36,075 nt of DNA from CALMFQ01 sp964495595 (GTDB taxonomy: Bacteria > Pseudomonadota > Gammaproteobacteria > Burkholderiales > SCOH01). The position numbers and the translations under genes are program-made. Positions 7,251 to 15,036 of the stretch are shown here, piece after piece. Position 1 is the first letter of the stretch, and the number at the start of each line of letters is the position of its first letter. Below the pieces are notes generated by a model, which made no database searches, was not told the DNA's origin, and saw only the letters and a program-made list of their open reading frames with translations. The stretch covers positions 1 through 36,075 of the forward strand of contig CAZBWH010000027.1 of NCBI GenBank assembly GCA_964495595.1. The letters are read 5' to 3'.

Positions 7251-9349
7251 TTGCTTTGGTACTCGATGCCAAGATACACCGTGCGCGGCATGCCCGGTGC
7301 GTAGACATCATTGCCGGAGCTGAGCGAGGCGCTTTCAGCGTAGCGACGGTCGGTGACGTTGTTCAGCGAGGCGAAGGCCGACCAGTCGCGTGCCAGCGGC
7401 AAATTGCCGCGCAGGTTGAGCAAGTCATGACCCGGATATTTTCGGGTGTTTTCCGCGTCCATCCAGTAACTGCCCAGATGTACCCATTCGGCACTGACCC
7501 GCAGCCCGCGCTCGCCAGCCGGCGTGTAGCTGAGCACACTGTTGCCGATCTGCCGCGGCGCGGTGGCCATCTCCTTGCCGCTCAGATTGCTGGCCGGCTT
7601 TTTCGGATCGACTTCCCATTCGGTGTTGGTGTGAATCGCGTAACCATAGCTGAGCCCCAGTTCCAGCACCGGCAACAGCCGGGCATTCACGCCGAGCTCG
7701 GCGCCGCGGTGCAGTGTACGGCCGGCATTGACCGACTGGGTGGCATTGGTGACCGGATCTTTGTAACTGAGGATGTCGTCGCGCTTGTCCATCCGGTAGG
7801 CCGATGCGGTGTACGCCAGCCCCTGCCCGACGCGGCCACGGTAGCCCAGCTCGTAGCTGTTGACCTTGATCGGCTTGAGTTCGGTGGTTTGGGTCATCGT
7901 CACCGAACCGGGGCGGAACAACTGGCCTTCGCTGGGTACGCGGAAGGCGTGGTTGTAAGCCGCAAACACGCTTTGCTGGCCACCCAGGTCGTAGGTGGCA
8001 CCCAGCTTCGGGCTCCAGTGCCGGTAGCTGACATCGGTATCGGCCGGCCGGTAAAAACTGCGCCCGGTAGCCCGGCCGGCGCCATCACTCAACGCATTGT
8101 CGTAGCGATACCCCATGCGATCGAATCGCAGGCCGGCTGTCAGCCGCAGCCTCTGGGCCGGGCTGATTTCACCGTGCAGATAGGGCGACACGGCCTGGAA
8201 GGTCGCGTCGTATTCATACGAACGCTCGCCGACCCAGTAATGGGTGTAGCGTGCGGTGTAGCCGCTGCCCTCCCGCGTGGCAACGATCACGTTTTCAACC
8301 CGCTGGCCGGGGCTGTAATCGACATCGACACCGGCAATCAACCTGGCCCGCAGCGGCTGGAAGTCCTGCCGCACCTTGGCCAGCACCCCAAGCGACTGGT
8401 TGCGGGTGGTGTAAACCGATGGATCGTAGCTCAGCGACCAGTTGGCCAGCAGATCCATGCTGTTGTAGCGCAGATAGGGCGTCACGCTCACCAGCCGCGC
8501 GCCATCCTCCTGCTCCCAGGCGGTCGACAGGCGCACCGCCTGCACCTTGCGGTAGGAAATCGGCGTGTAGTTGACGGTGGGATGACTGCGGTAATCGTCC
8601 CAGGACACCGTAGAGCTGCCGGCGGTGTCCTGATCGATGTTCGATGCGGTCAAGACGGTTTTCAGCATGCCGTTGCCGCCGATGGCATGATCCCAACGCA
8701 CCGTGGCGCTCTGCCGATCGTAACCGGTGCCATCGCGCCAGCCCTGGGTGTGGGTAAGGTTGAGATCGGCCCGCACGCCGTCATTGCCCTGAGTGCCGGA
8801 CAGGCTGAACAGGCCACGTGTCCAGCCAGACTGGCCGGCCTCGATGCTGGCTTCAGCCGACGGTTTCAACGACGGCACCCGCGTCAGCACATTGATCACC
8901 CCACCGATGGCATCGCTGCCGTACAGCGCCGTGCCCGGCCCCTTGTTGACCTCGACCCCGCCCGACTGCGGCAGGTTGATCTCGTACAGCGCGTTGTGAT
9001 TGAAAAAACCGGTCGAACGGGTGGGAATGCCATCTTCCAGATACAGGTAGACCGGGTTGGTGGTCAGTGGCTGGCGGATGGAAGTGATGTGGCCTTCGCC
9101 ACCGGTAACATTCACCCACGCACCCGGCGTCTGATTGATGATCTGCGCTGCATGCTGTGGCTTTTGCCGGGCAATGGTCGCCTCTTTCACCACATCCACC
9201 GTCGCCGGCGTTTCCGCCAGCGCCCTGCCTTCGCGGGTGCCGGTTACCGTGACCGGCGCCAGCTCGGTGACATCGGTCGGCGCAGCAGCATACAGCGGTG
9301 CGGACAGCGCCAGAAGCGCCAGAGGAATGGGTCTGAGTCGATAGGCCAT
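7247..9349 (-). CDS. TonB-dependent outer-membrane receptor
   Basis: A 700-residue receptor: signal peptide (…LALLALSAPLYAAA), a TonB-box-like stretch near the mature N-terminus (ELAPVTVTGTREG), a plug domain (about 45-155) with the typical VEVNKGPGTALYGSDAIGGVINV block, a 22-stranded barrel with LRLTAGLRFDRM and FAAYNHAFRVPSEGQLF motifs, and a C-terminal NNVTDRRYAESASLSSG…YLGIEYQSK. Its family is often called siderophore, haem or copper receptor; sequence alone does not settle the ligand. I noticed no cysteines. It heads a four-gene operon with 4-base overlaps (receptor, BNR protein, redoxin, TonB). The ATG at 9349 has no strong Shine-Dalgarno. The upstream region carries several dyads and a perfect FNR box. 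Confidence 0.92.
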   Translation of the reverse strand: MAYRLRPIPLALLALSAPLYAAAPTDVTELAPVTVTGTREGRALAETPATVDVVKEATIARQKPQHAAQIINQTPGAWVNVTGGEGHITSIRQPLTTNPVYLYLEDGIPTRSTGFFNHNALYEINLPQSGGVEVNKGPGTALYGSDAIGGVINVLTRVPSLKPSAEASIEAGQSGWTRGLFSLSGTQGNDGVRADLNLTHTQGWRDGTGYDRQSATVRWDHAIGGNGMLKTVLTASNIDQDTAGSSTVSWDDYRSHPTVNYTPISYRKVQAVRLSTAWEQEDGARLVSVTPYLRYNSMDLLANWSLSYDPSVYTTRNQSLGVLAKVRQDFQPLRARLIAGVDVDYSPGQRVENVIVATREGSGYTARYTHYWVGERSYEYDATFQAVSPYLHGEISPAQRLRLTAGLRFDRMGYRYDNALSDGAGRATGRSFYRPADTDVSYRHWSPKLGATYDLGGQQSVFAAYNHAFRVPSEGQLFRPGSVTMTQTTELKPIKVNSYELGYRGRVGQGLAYTASAYRMDKRDDILSYKDPVTNATQSVNAGRTLHRGAELGVNARLLPVLELGLSYGYAIHTNTEWEVDPKKPASNLSGKEMATAPRQIGNSVLSYTPAGERGLRVSAEWVHLGSYWMDAENTRKYPGHDLLNLRGNLPLARDWSAFASLNNVTDRRYAESASLSSGNDVYAPGMPRTVYLGIEYQSK

Positions 9350-9412
9350 GTTGGAGTCTGAGTAGGCAGTGGAAAAAGTAGCGAGATGCTATTACAGCGC
9401 ATGGCCATTTTG

Positions 9413-9431
9413 CTGCGACAAAATGTCGCAG
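9413..9431. promoter_or_regulatory. Perfect dyad upstream of the TonB receptor, candidate operator
   Basis: CTGCGACA and TGTCGCAG form perfect 8-base arms around AAA, 64 bases upstream of the receptor start. A further GGCGACA half-copy follows within a few bases. The compact symmetry is typical of a dimeric repressor or activator site; I do not recognise the regulator. Confidence 0.45.
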
Positions 9432-9483
9432 TGGCGACACTGAATGAGAATAGTTGCAAAAAGATTGAGCCGGATCAGCCTGG

Positions 9484-9502
9484 CACTCAGCACTCCTGAG
9501 TG
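9484..9502. promoter_or_regulatory. Dyad in the receptor/acyl-CoA dehydrogenase intergenic region
   Basis: CACTCAG and CTGAGTG form perfect 7-base arms around a 5-base spacer (CACTC). It could be an operator or a hairpin in a divergent leader. Function unknown. Confidence 0.3.
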
Positions 9503-9529
9503 GATCGCGGGCTTTCGAAACTCGGCTGC

Positions 9530-9555
9530 TTGATATAAATCAAGCGATTTATATC
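9530..9555. promoter_or_regulatory. FNR/ANR-type box inside a larger palindrome
   Basis: TTGATATAAATCAA (9530-9543) matches the FNR/ANR/DNR consensus TTGAT-N4-ATCAA at all ten fixed positions. The right half of the box is also the left arm of a bigger palindrome: GATATAAATC (9532-9541), spacer AAGC, GATTTATATC (9546-9555). The site lies 181 bases before the TonB receptor start and 211 before the acyl-CoA dehydrogenase start, so either divergent unit could be the target. I could not find a well-placed -10 element at the classical -41.5 spacing on either strand. Oxygen- or nitric-oxide-responsive control is therefore a prediction. Confidence 0.6.
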
Positions 9556-9579
9556 TCACCACTTCACCCCGCAACATCA

Positions 9580-9640
9580 GTGAACATTTGTTAGCTAATG
9601 TCACGCCAGAATGATATCCTGTGAACAGTTGTTAACTAAA
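9580..9640 (+). promoter_or_regulatory. Two direct copies of an AACA-N2-TGTT operator-like motif before the acyl-CoA dehydrogenase
   Basis: GTGAACATTTGTTAGCTAA (9580-9598) and GTGAACAGTTGTTAACTAA (9621-9639) are near-identical copies 41 bases apart, about four helical turns, so they lie on the same DNA face. Each contains an AACA-N2-TGTT dyad followed by a TTAxCTAA half-palindrome. TetR-family regulators such as PsrA and FadP control fatty-acid oxidation genes in proteobacteria; such a regulator is a plausible reader, but I cannot confirm its motif. Confidence 0.45.
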
Positions 9641-9753
9641 ATACTGATTTGACCCCCTGCGCTTTGCAACGGAAAACGCAGACACGCTGGGTGCTGTTGC
9701 CTGCGTTTTCCATTGCAAACCGTTTTTCATTTTTCATTCCACAGGAAAAAACC

Positions 9754-11553
9754 ATGCCCGCTTACAAAGCTCCGCTACGCGATATGCAGTTTGTCCTTCA
9801 TGAAGTGCTGGAAGTCGATCAACTCCTGCCGGCCTTGCCCGGACTGGCTGACCTCAGCCCGGACATCGTCGACCAGTATCTCGAATCCGGTGCGCAATTT
9901 GCCGAAAACGAGCTGACCCCCCTTAACCTGAGCGGTGATGCCGAGGGCTGCAAGCTGGAAAACGGCGCGGTGACGACGCCCAAGGGGTTCAAGGATGCGT
10001 ACCGGCAATTCTGCGAGCAAGGCTATTCCAGCATGTGCTGCGACCCGGCTTACGGTGGCCAAGGGATGCCGATGACGCTGGGGCTGCCGCTGATGGAAAT
10101 GCAGATCAGCGCCAACGTGGCGTGGTCGATGTATCCCGGCCTGTCGCATGGCGCCTACAGCGCCTTGCTGGCGCACGGCACCGATGCGCTGCGCCAGCGT
10201 TATCTGCCCAAGCTGGTATCGGGCGAGTGGACTGGCACCATGTGCCTGACCGAGCCGCAGTGCGGCACCGATCTGGGCCTGATCAAGAGCCGCGCCATCG
10301 CCAATGACGACGGCAGCTACAGCATCACCGGCACCAAGATTTTCATTTCTGCCGGCGAACATGACATGGCGGAGAACATCCTGCATCTGGTGCTGGCGCG
10401 GCTGCCCGATTCGCCAAAGGACATCAAGGGTCTGTCGCTGTTCCTGGTGCCGAAATGGATTCCCGATGCCGCCGGCAACCCGGCCACGCGCAACGCCATC
10501 AGCGCCGGCTCGCTGGAACACAAGATGGGCATCAAGGGCAACGCCACTGCGGTGATGAATCTGGATGGCGCACAGGGCTGGCTGCTGGGCGAAGTCAACA
10601 AAGGCATGGCCTGCATGTTCACCATGATGAATGCTGCGCGGCTGGGAATCGGCATGCACGGGCTGGGGCTGGGCGAAGTGGCCTGCCAGAATGCCATCGC
10701 CTACGCACAGGAACGGGTACAAATGCGCGCTCTGAGCGGCACCAAACATGCCGATTTGCCGGCCGATCCGCTGATCGTGCATCCGGACGTACGCCGCATG
10801 TTGCTCACCGGCAAGGCTTACAACGAAGGCGCACGGGCATTTGCCTACTGGCTGGCGCTGCAGCTGGATATCGAGGAGCGGACAACCGACGACGCTGCGC
10901 GGCAGGATGCCGCCGATCTGGTGGCGCTGCTGACGCCGATTGCCAAGGCCTTCATGACCGACAACGGTTACACCGTCACCAACCTGTCGCAGCAGGTGTT
11001 CGGCGGCCACGGCTACATCCGTGAAACCGGCATGGAACAGTTCGTACGCGATGCGCGCATCTCGATGATTTACGAAGGCACCAACGGTATTCAGGCGCTG
11101 GATCTGATCGGCCGCAAGGTCATGATGGATCAGGGGCAGAAGCTGCGTAAGTTCACCCGGATCGTGCACAAATTCTGCCAGGCGCAGGCTGACGACGCGG
11201 CGATGGCCGAATTCACCGCCCCGCTGCAGCAGTTGCTGAAAGACATCACCGACCTGACCATGGCCATCGGGATGCAGGCGATGACCAACCGCGATGAAGT
11301 CGGCGCGGCAGCGGTCGATTACCTGCGTTTGCTGGGGCATCTGGTTTACGGCTACTTCTGGGCACGGATGGCGAAGGTGGCGCTGGCAAAACAGGCCAGC
11401 GAACCGGCACCGTTCTACACCGCCAAACTCGCCACGGCGCGCTTCTACTACAGCCGGCTGATGAGCGAAACGGCGATGCTCAAGGCGTCGATCCAGTCGG
11501 GAGCGAAGAATCTGATGGAGATCGAAGAAGACGAGTTCGCGCTCGGCTACTGA
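9754..11553 (+). CDS. Acyl-CoA dehydrogenase, large FadE/DmdC-like type with C-terminal extension
   Basis: A 599-residue FAD enzyme introducing the first double bond in acyl-CoA beta-oxidation. The ATG at 9754 follows ACAGGAAAAA and gives the family N-terminus MPAYKAPLRDMQFVLHEVL. Motifs in order are CLTEPQCGTDLG and GTKIFISAGEHD (FAD and substrate contacts), NAARLGIGMHGLG, FGGHGYIRETGMEQFVRDARI and IYEGTNGIQALDLIGRK, where the YEGTN glutamate is the expected catalytic base. The last 120 residues are the helical extension seen in 590-600-residue members. A divergent regulatory region with duplicated operator-like repeats lies upstream and a strong terminator follows, so it is probably transcribed alone. 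Confidence 0.93.
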   Translation: MPAYKAPLRDMQFVLHEVLEVDQLLPALPGLADLSPDIVDQYLESGAQFAENELTPLNLSGDAEGCKLENGAVTTPKGFKDAYRQFCEQGYSSMCCDPAYGGQGMPMTLGLPLMEMQISANVAWSMYPGLSHGAYSALLAHGTDALRQRYLPKLVSGEWTGTMCLTEPQCGTDLGLIKSRAIANDDGSYSITGTKIFISAGEHDMAENILHLVLARLPDSPKDIKGLSLFLVPKWIPDAAGNPATRNAISAGSLEHKMGIKGNATAVMNLDGAQGWLLGEVNKGMACMFTMMNAARLGIGMHGLGLGEVACQNAIAYAQERVQMRALSGTKHADLPADPLIVHPDVRRMLLTGKAYNEGARAFAYWLALQLDIEERTTDDAARQDAADLVALLTPIAKAFMTDNGYTVTNLSQQVFGGHGYIRETGMEQFVRDARISMIYEGTNGIQALDLIGRKVMMDQGQKLRKFTRIVHKFCQAQADDAAMAEFTAPLQQLLKDITDLTMAIGMQAMTNRDEVGAAAVDYLRLLGHLVYGYFWARMAKVALAKQASEPAPFYTAKLATARFYYSRLMSETAMLKASIQSGAKNLMEIEEDEFALGY

Positions 11554-11576
11554 TCGCGTCGCTCGAACAAAACCAA

Positions 11577-11608
11577 GCCCCGTCGCAGCCGCAACGGGGC
11601 ATTTTTTT
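11577..11608 (+). terminator. Rho-independent terminator after the acyl-CoA dehydrogenase
   Basis: GCCCCGT and ACGGGGC (11577-11583, 11594-11600) pair around a 10-base loop and are followed by ATTTTTTT. It lies 23 bases after the stop codon. Confidence 0.93.
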
Positions 11609-11708
11609 AGCTGCCCGTCGGACTTGAGTGATTGTAGCGAGCCGGGAGGGAAAACGAGGGCAGATTTACCGGTTTTCGAGGCGCTGAGCGGGCCTATGCA
11701 ACGAGAAA

Positions 11709-11736
11709 GCGGGGGAATATGGATCGTTTCTCCCGC
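11709..11736 (-). terminator. Possible terminator of the MaoC-Pta gene
   Basis: Read on the minus strand, GCGGGAGAA and TTCCCCCGC form a 9-base stem with one mismatch around a 10-base loop, followed by TTTCTCG. The T tract is weak and the site is about 115 bases past the stop codon, so this is only a candidate. Confidence 0.35.
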
Positions 11737-11801
11737 AGGTGCAGCAGATCAGTCTCAAATCCGACAGGCGACAGGCGACCGGCTGCAGGCCTCGCCAGTG
11801 C

Positions 11802-11827
11802 TGGTCTGCAGGCCGGCCTGCAGACCA
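11802..11827. repeat. 26-bp perfect palindrome with flanking GCAGGCC repeats
   Basis: Bases 11802-11827 are an exact palindrome centred on GGCC|GGCC, with arms reading TGGTCTGCAGGCC. The heptamer GCAGGCC occurs three times in 65 bases (11785, 11808, 11843). It lies 25 bases beyond the stop of the convergent MaoC-Pta gene and has no T tract. It may be a REP-like or cruciform element; its role is unknown. Confidence 0.6.
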
Positions 11828-11851
11828 ATACCAGAGCGGCTTGCAGGCCAC

Positions 11852-13231
11852 TCAGTGACTGCGTTGGGCTGCCGCCAGCAACACCGCCACGGCCACACTG
11901 GCACGTTTGGTCCGCTCGCTGTCGGCACGGCTGGCCAGAATGATCGGCACCCGCGCACCGAGCACGATCCCTGCTGCGTCGGCGTTGGCGAGAAAGCTCA
12001 GTTGCTTGGCAAGGATATTGCCGGCTTCCAGGTCAGGCACCAGCAGAATATCGGCATCGCCCGCTACGCTGGAATCGATTTTCTTGATCTTGGCCGCCAT
12101 TTTGCTGATCGCGTTATCCATGGCCAGCGGGCCGTCCAGCTCGCCACCGCGAATCTGCCCCCGGTCGGCCATCTTGCACAACGCAGCGGCATCAGTGGTC
12201 GAAGGCATCTTGGCATTGACGGTTTCAACAGCCGCCAGAATCGCCACCTTGGGCGTATCGACCCCCAGCGCAATGGCCAGGTCGATGGCGTTCTGCGCGA
12301 TATGCGCCTTGTCTTCCAGGGTGGGCGCAATGTTCACGGCAGCATCGGTAACGAACAGCGCCTTGTGGTAGGTGGGCACATCCATCACGAACACATGACT
12401 GATCCGCCGGTCGGTGCGTAGCCCGGTATCCCGCGCCACCACCGCCGCCATCAACTCATCGGTATGCAGGCTGCCTTTCATCAGCGCATCGGCCCGCCCC
12501 TGCCGGATCAGCGCCACGGCCTGATGGGCAGCATCCTGACTGTGCGGAGCGTCAACCCGTTCGAAAGCGGTGATATCCAGACCGGTCTTGTCGGCCAGCG
12601 CTTGCATGCGTTCGACCGGCCCGACCAGAATCGGCTGCATCAGCCCTTGCTGTGCCGCCTCGACCACGGCAGTCAGCGACGACTCATCACAAGGATGCGC
12701 CACCGCAGTGCGCAGCGGGGCCAGCTTGTGGCAGCGCTGGACGTAATCTTCAAACAGATCGTGATCCTGCACGGCCACCTGCGGCATTTCCGGCAGCTCC
12801 AGCTCCTCTTTCGTGAGCGGCGCGTAGACCTCGGCCACGCCGGTAAATACCGTCTCGCCGTGCCGATTGAGCCCACTGCAATCAAAAACCACGACATTCG
12901 GCTCGTGCTTCTCGCGAACCACAATCGTCACCGTCAACCGGTCATCCAGCAGCAGCGGCTGTACGAACTGCAATGTCTGCGAGCGATACACCGTGCCGGG
13001 GCCGGGGAGCTGATTGCCCAGCAGGCCGGAAATCAGCGAAGCGCCCCACATGGCATGGCCAGTCACCTGTGACGAACAGGCATTTTCCATCCCCAGATGC
13101 GTCGGATTCAGGTCGCCAGACACGGCGGCAAACAAGCGGATATCACGTTCGGTGAGGCGATGGGTGGTGCTCGCCGTATCGCCCGGCTGCAATTCGCTGA
13201 AAACACGATTCTGTACGATGAGGTTATTCAT
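11852..13231 (-). CDS. Bifunctional MaoC-like enoyl-CoA hydratase / phosphate acyltransferase
   Basis: A 459-residue fusion. Residues about 10-150 are a MaoC/R-hydratase hotdog domain with LFAAVSGDLNPTHL and GHAMWGASLISGLLG, which carry the hydratase dyad region. Residues about 155-459 are a PTA/PTB (phosphate acetyl/butyryltransferase) domain with ADALMKGSLHTDELM, HVFVMDVPTYHKALFVTDAAVNI, ELDGPLAMDNAIS and LVPDLEAGNILAKQL. Together they could hydrate enoyl-CoA and exchange acyl-CoA with acyl-phosphate. The architecture matches proteins annotated as bifunctional enoyl-CoA hydratase/phosphate acetyltransferase. No acetate or butyrate kinase gene is next to it. It converges on the acyl-CoA dehydrogenase gene, and both act on acyl-CoAs, though they are not co-transcribed. 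Confidence 0.9.
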   Translation of the reverse strand: MNNLIVQNRVFSELQPGDTASTTHRLTERDIRLFAAVSGDLNPTHLGMENACSSQVTGHAMWGASLISGLLGNQLPGPGTVYRSQTLQFVQPLLLDDRLTVTIVVREKHEPNVVVFDCSGLNRHGETVFTGVAEVYAPLTKEELELPEMPQVAVQDHDLFEDYVQRCHKLAPLRTAVAHPCDESSLTAVVEAAQQGLMQPILVGPVERMQALADKTGLDITAFERVDAPHSQDAAHQAVALIRQGRADALMKGSLHTDELMAAVVARDTGLRTDRRISHVFVMDVPTYHKALFVTDAAVNIAPTLEDKAHIAQNAIDLAIALGVDTPKVAILAAVETVNAKMPSTTDAAALCKMADRGQIRGGELDGPLAMDNAISKMAAKIKKIDSSVAGDADILLVPDLEAGNILAKQLSFLANADAAGIVLGARVPIILASRADSERTKRASVAVAVLLAAAQRSH

Positions 13232-13294
13232 GATGGCTCGGGGGGAAACAGTCGATGGTTGGCAAGTGTAGCGGGAGCAGATGACAGCAGCAGG

Positions 13295-14062
13295 TCAGGC
13301 AAGATGATCGGCCAGCGCACAGAACTGCTGCACGGTCAGGTTTTCCGGCCGCAAGCCCGCGTCGATGCCCAGCGCCTCGAAATCCGCCGGTTCCAGCAGC
13401 CCGCGCAAATTGTTGCGCAGCGTCTTGCGCCGCTGCGAAAACGCCTGCGCCACCACCTGCTCCAGCCTGGCCGGGTCTTTTACCTTGATCATCGAGGCCG
13501 GCAGCGGAATCATCCGCACCACCGCCGAATCGACTTTCGGCGGCGGGTTGAACGCCTCGGGCGGCACATCCAGCACCTTGTCCATCACGAAGCGGTATTG
13601 CAGCATCACCGACAATCGGCCGTAATCCGGCGTCGATGGCTCGGCCACCATGCGGTCGACCACTTCCTTCTGCAACATGAAAAACATGTCGTGAATCCGC
13701 TCGCCGTATTCGGCCAGATGGAACAGCAGCGGCGACGAGATGTTGTACGGCAGGTTGCCGACGATGCGCAGCTTGTCGCCCAGCGCGCCGAAATCGAATT
13801 TCAGCGCGTCGATGCCGTGCACCGTCAATTTTTCGGCCGGATAGGTCTTGTGCAGCCGGGCGATGATGTCGCGGTCGATTTCGACGCAATGCAGATGGTT
13901 CAGCGACTGCAGCAGCGGATTGGTCAAGGCGCCGAGGCCGGGGCCGATTTCGACCATCCGATCATCGGCCTGCGGACGGATCGCGCTGACGATGTCCTGG
14001 ATCACGCCCTTGTCGACCAGAAAATTCTGGCCAAAGCGTTTGCGGGGAATGTGTGCGCTCAT
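13295..14062 (-). CDS. rsmA: 16S rRNA dimethyladenosine transferase RsmA (KsgA)
   Basis: A 255-residue methyltransferase that dimethylates A1518 and A1519 (E. coli numbering) in helix 45 of 16S rRNA, a late step in small-subunit assembly. The N-terminus has KRFGQNFLVDKGVI, the SAM-binding motif VEIGPGLGALT (about residues 38-48), the acidic VEIDRD loop and the catalytic NLPYNISSPLL motif. The C-terminal domain has FNPPPKVDSAVVRM and SQRRKTLRNNL, as expected. It overlaps pdxA by four bases and is the last gene of lptD-surA-pdxA-rsmA, the same order as in E. coli. Confidence 0.97.
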   Translation of the reverse strand: MSAHIPRKRFGQNFLVDKGVIQDIVSAIRPQADDRMVEIGPGLGALTNPLLQSLNHLHCVEIDRDIIARLHKTYPAEKLTVHGIDALKFDFGALGDKLRIVGNLPYNISSPLLFHLAEYGERIHDMFFMLQKEVVDRMVAEPSTPDYGRLSVMLQYRFVMDKVLDVPPEAFNPPPKVDSAVVRMIPLPASMIKVKDPARLEQVVAQAFSQRRKTLRNNLRGLLEPADFEALGIDAGLRPENLTVQQFCALADHLA

Positions 14063-15036
14063 GCTCGTATTTCTGCCAGTTCGATGGCGAGGTTGATTGC
14101 CGCTGCCAGGCTGCCGGCGTCAATCTTGCCGGTGCCGGCCAGCTCCAGCGCGGTGCCGTGGTCGACCGAAGTGCGAATGATCGGCAGCCCGAGGGTAACG
14201 TTGACGCCCGCACCGAAGCTGGCGTGCTTCAGCACCGGCAGTCCCTGGTCGTGGTACATCGCCAGCACCGCATCGCCGCGTTGCAGTTGCGCCGGATTGA
14301 ACAGCGTATCGGCTGGCAACGGGCCGATCAGGTTCAGCCCCTGGTCACGCAGATGGCGCAATACCGGCTCGATCACGTCGATTTCCTCGCGCCCCATGTG
14401 GCCACCCTCGCCGGCATGCGGATTGAGGCCGGCCACCAGAATGCGCGGCTGCGCCAGGCCGAACTTGCGCTGCAGATCGGTATGCAGGATACGCAAGACA
14501 CGGGTCAGGCTGTACTGAGTGATCGCATCGGGCACCTCGCGCAATGGCAAATGAGTGGTCGCCAACGCCACGCGCATGCCGCCCCCTACCAGCATCATTA
14601 CCACCAGATCGGTGTGGGTGCGCTCGGCCAGCCATTCGGTGTGGCCGGTGAATGACACCCCGGCATCGTTGATCACGCCCTTGTGTACCGGGGCCGTCAC
14701 CATCGCAGCAAACTCGCCATCCAGGCACCCCGCCACAGCACGCTCCAGCGTCGCCAGCACGTAACGGCCGTTGGCCGGATCAAGCGCTCCGGCCTGCTCA
14801 CGCGCCGCCAGCGGCACATGCAGCACCGTCAGGCAATTGGGGGCAAACGCACCAGCGGCATCGTAATCAGCGATCTGGATCGGCAGATTGAGCTGCAGCG
14901 CCCGCCGGGCCAGCAAATCACGGTCGGCAATCACCACCAGCCGCGCTGCAACCGGCCTGCCGGCAAGCATCAGACACAGATCAGGGCCGATGCCGGCCGG
15001 CTCGCCAGCAGTGATGCACACGCGCAAAGCGGTCAC
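14059..15036 (-). CDS. pdxA: 4-hydroxythreonine-4-phosphate dehydrogenase PdxA
   Basis: A 325-residue NAD-dependent, metal-binding enzyme of pyridoxal 5'-phosphate synthesis; it oxidises 4-phosphohydroxy-L-threonine, which decarboxylates and feeds PdxJ. Recognisable blocks are CITAGEPAGIGPDL at the N-terminus, GHTEWLAERT, VAGLNPHAGEGGHMGREE with a metal-ligand histidine, AMYHDQGLPVLKH with another, and NVTLGLPIIRTSVDHGTA near the C-terminus. It overlaps rsmA downstream and surA upstream by four bases each, so translation of the three genes is probably coupled. Confidence 0.97.
   Translation of the reverse strand: MTALRVCITAGEPAGIGPDLCLMLAGRPVAARLVVIADRDLLARRALQLNLPIQIADYDAAGAFAPNCLTVLHVPLAAREQAGALDPANGRYVLATLERAVAGCLDGEFAAMVTAPVHKGVINDAGVSFTGHTEWLAERTHTDLVVMMLVGGGMRVALATTHLPLREVPDAITQYSLTRVLRILHTDLQRKFGLAQPRILVAGLNPHAGEGGHMGREEIDVIEPVLRHLRDQGLNLIGPLPADTLFNPAQLQRGDAVLAMYHDQGLPVLKHASFGAGVNVTLGLPIIRTSVDHGTALELAGTGKIDAGSLAAAINLAIELAEIRA

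Noticed and set aside
7082..9361. Long open frame on the plus strand opposite the TonB receptor
   Set aside because: It is a shadow of the GC-rich receptor, BNR and redoxin genes; its translation shows no domain and lacks start signals. The same applies to long frames opposite ilvD (553-1680), mpl (30588-32372) and lptD (17489-18766).
9443..9461. AATGAGAAT half of a Fur-box-like sequence upstream of the TonB receptor
   Set aside because: Only the left half resembles the Fur consensus; the right half (GTTGCAAAA) does not, so iron control is not supported by this site alone.
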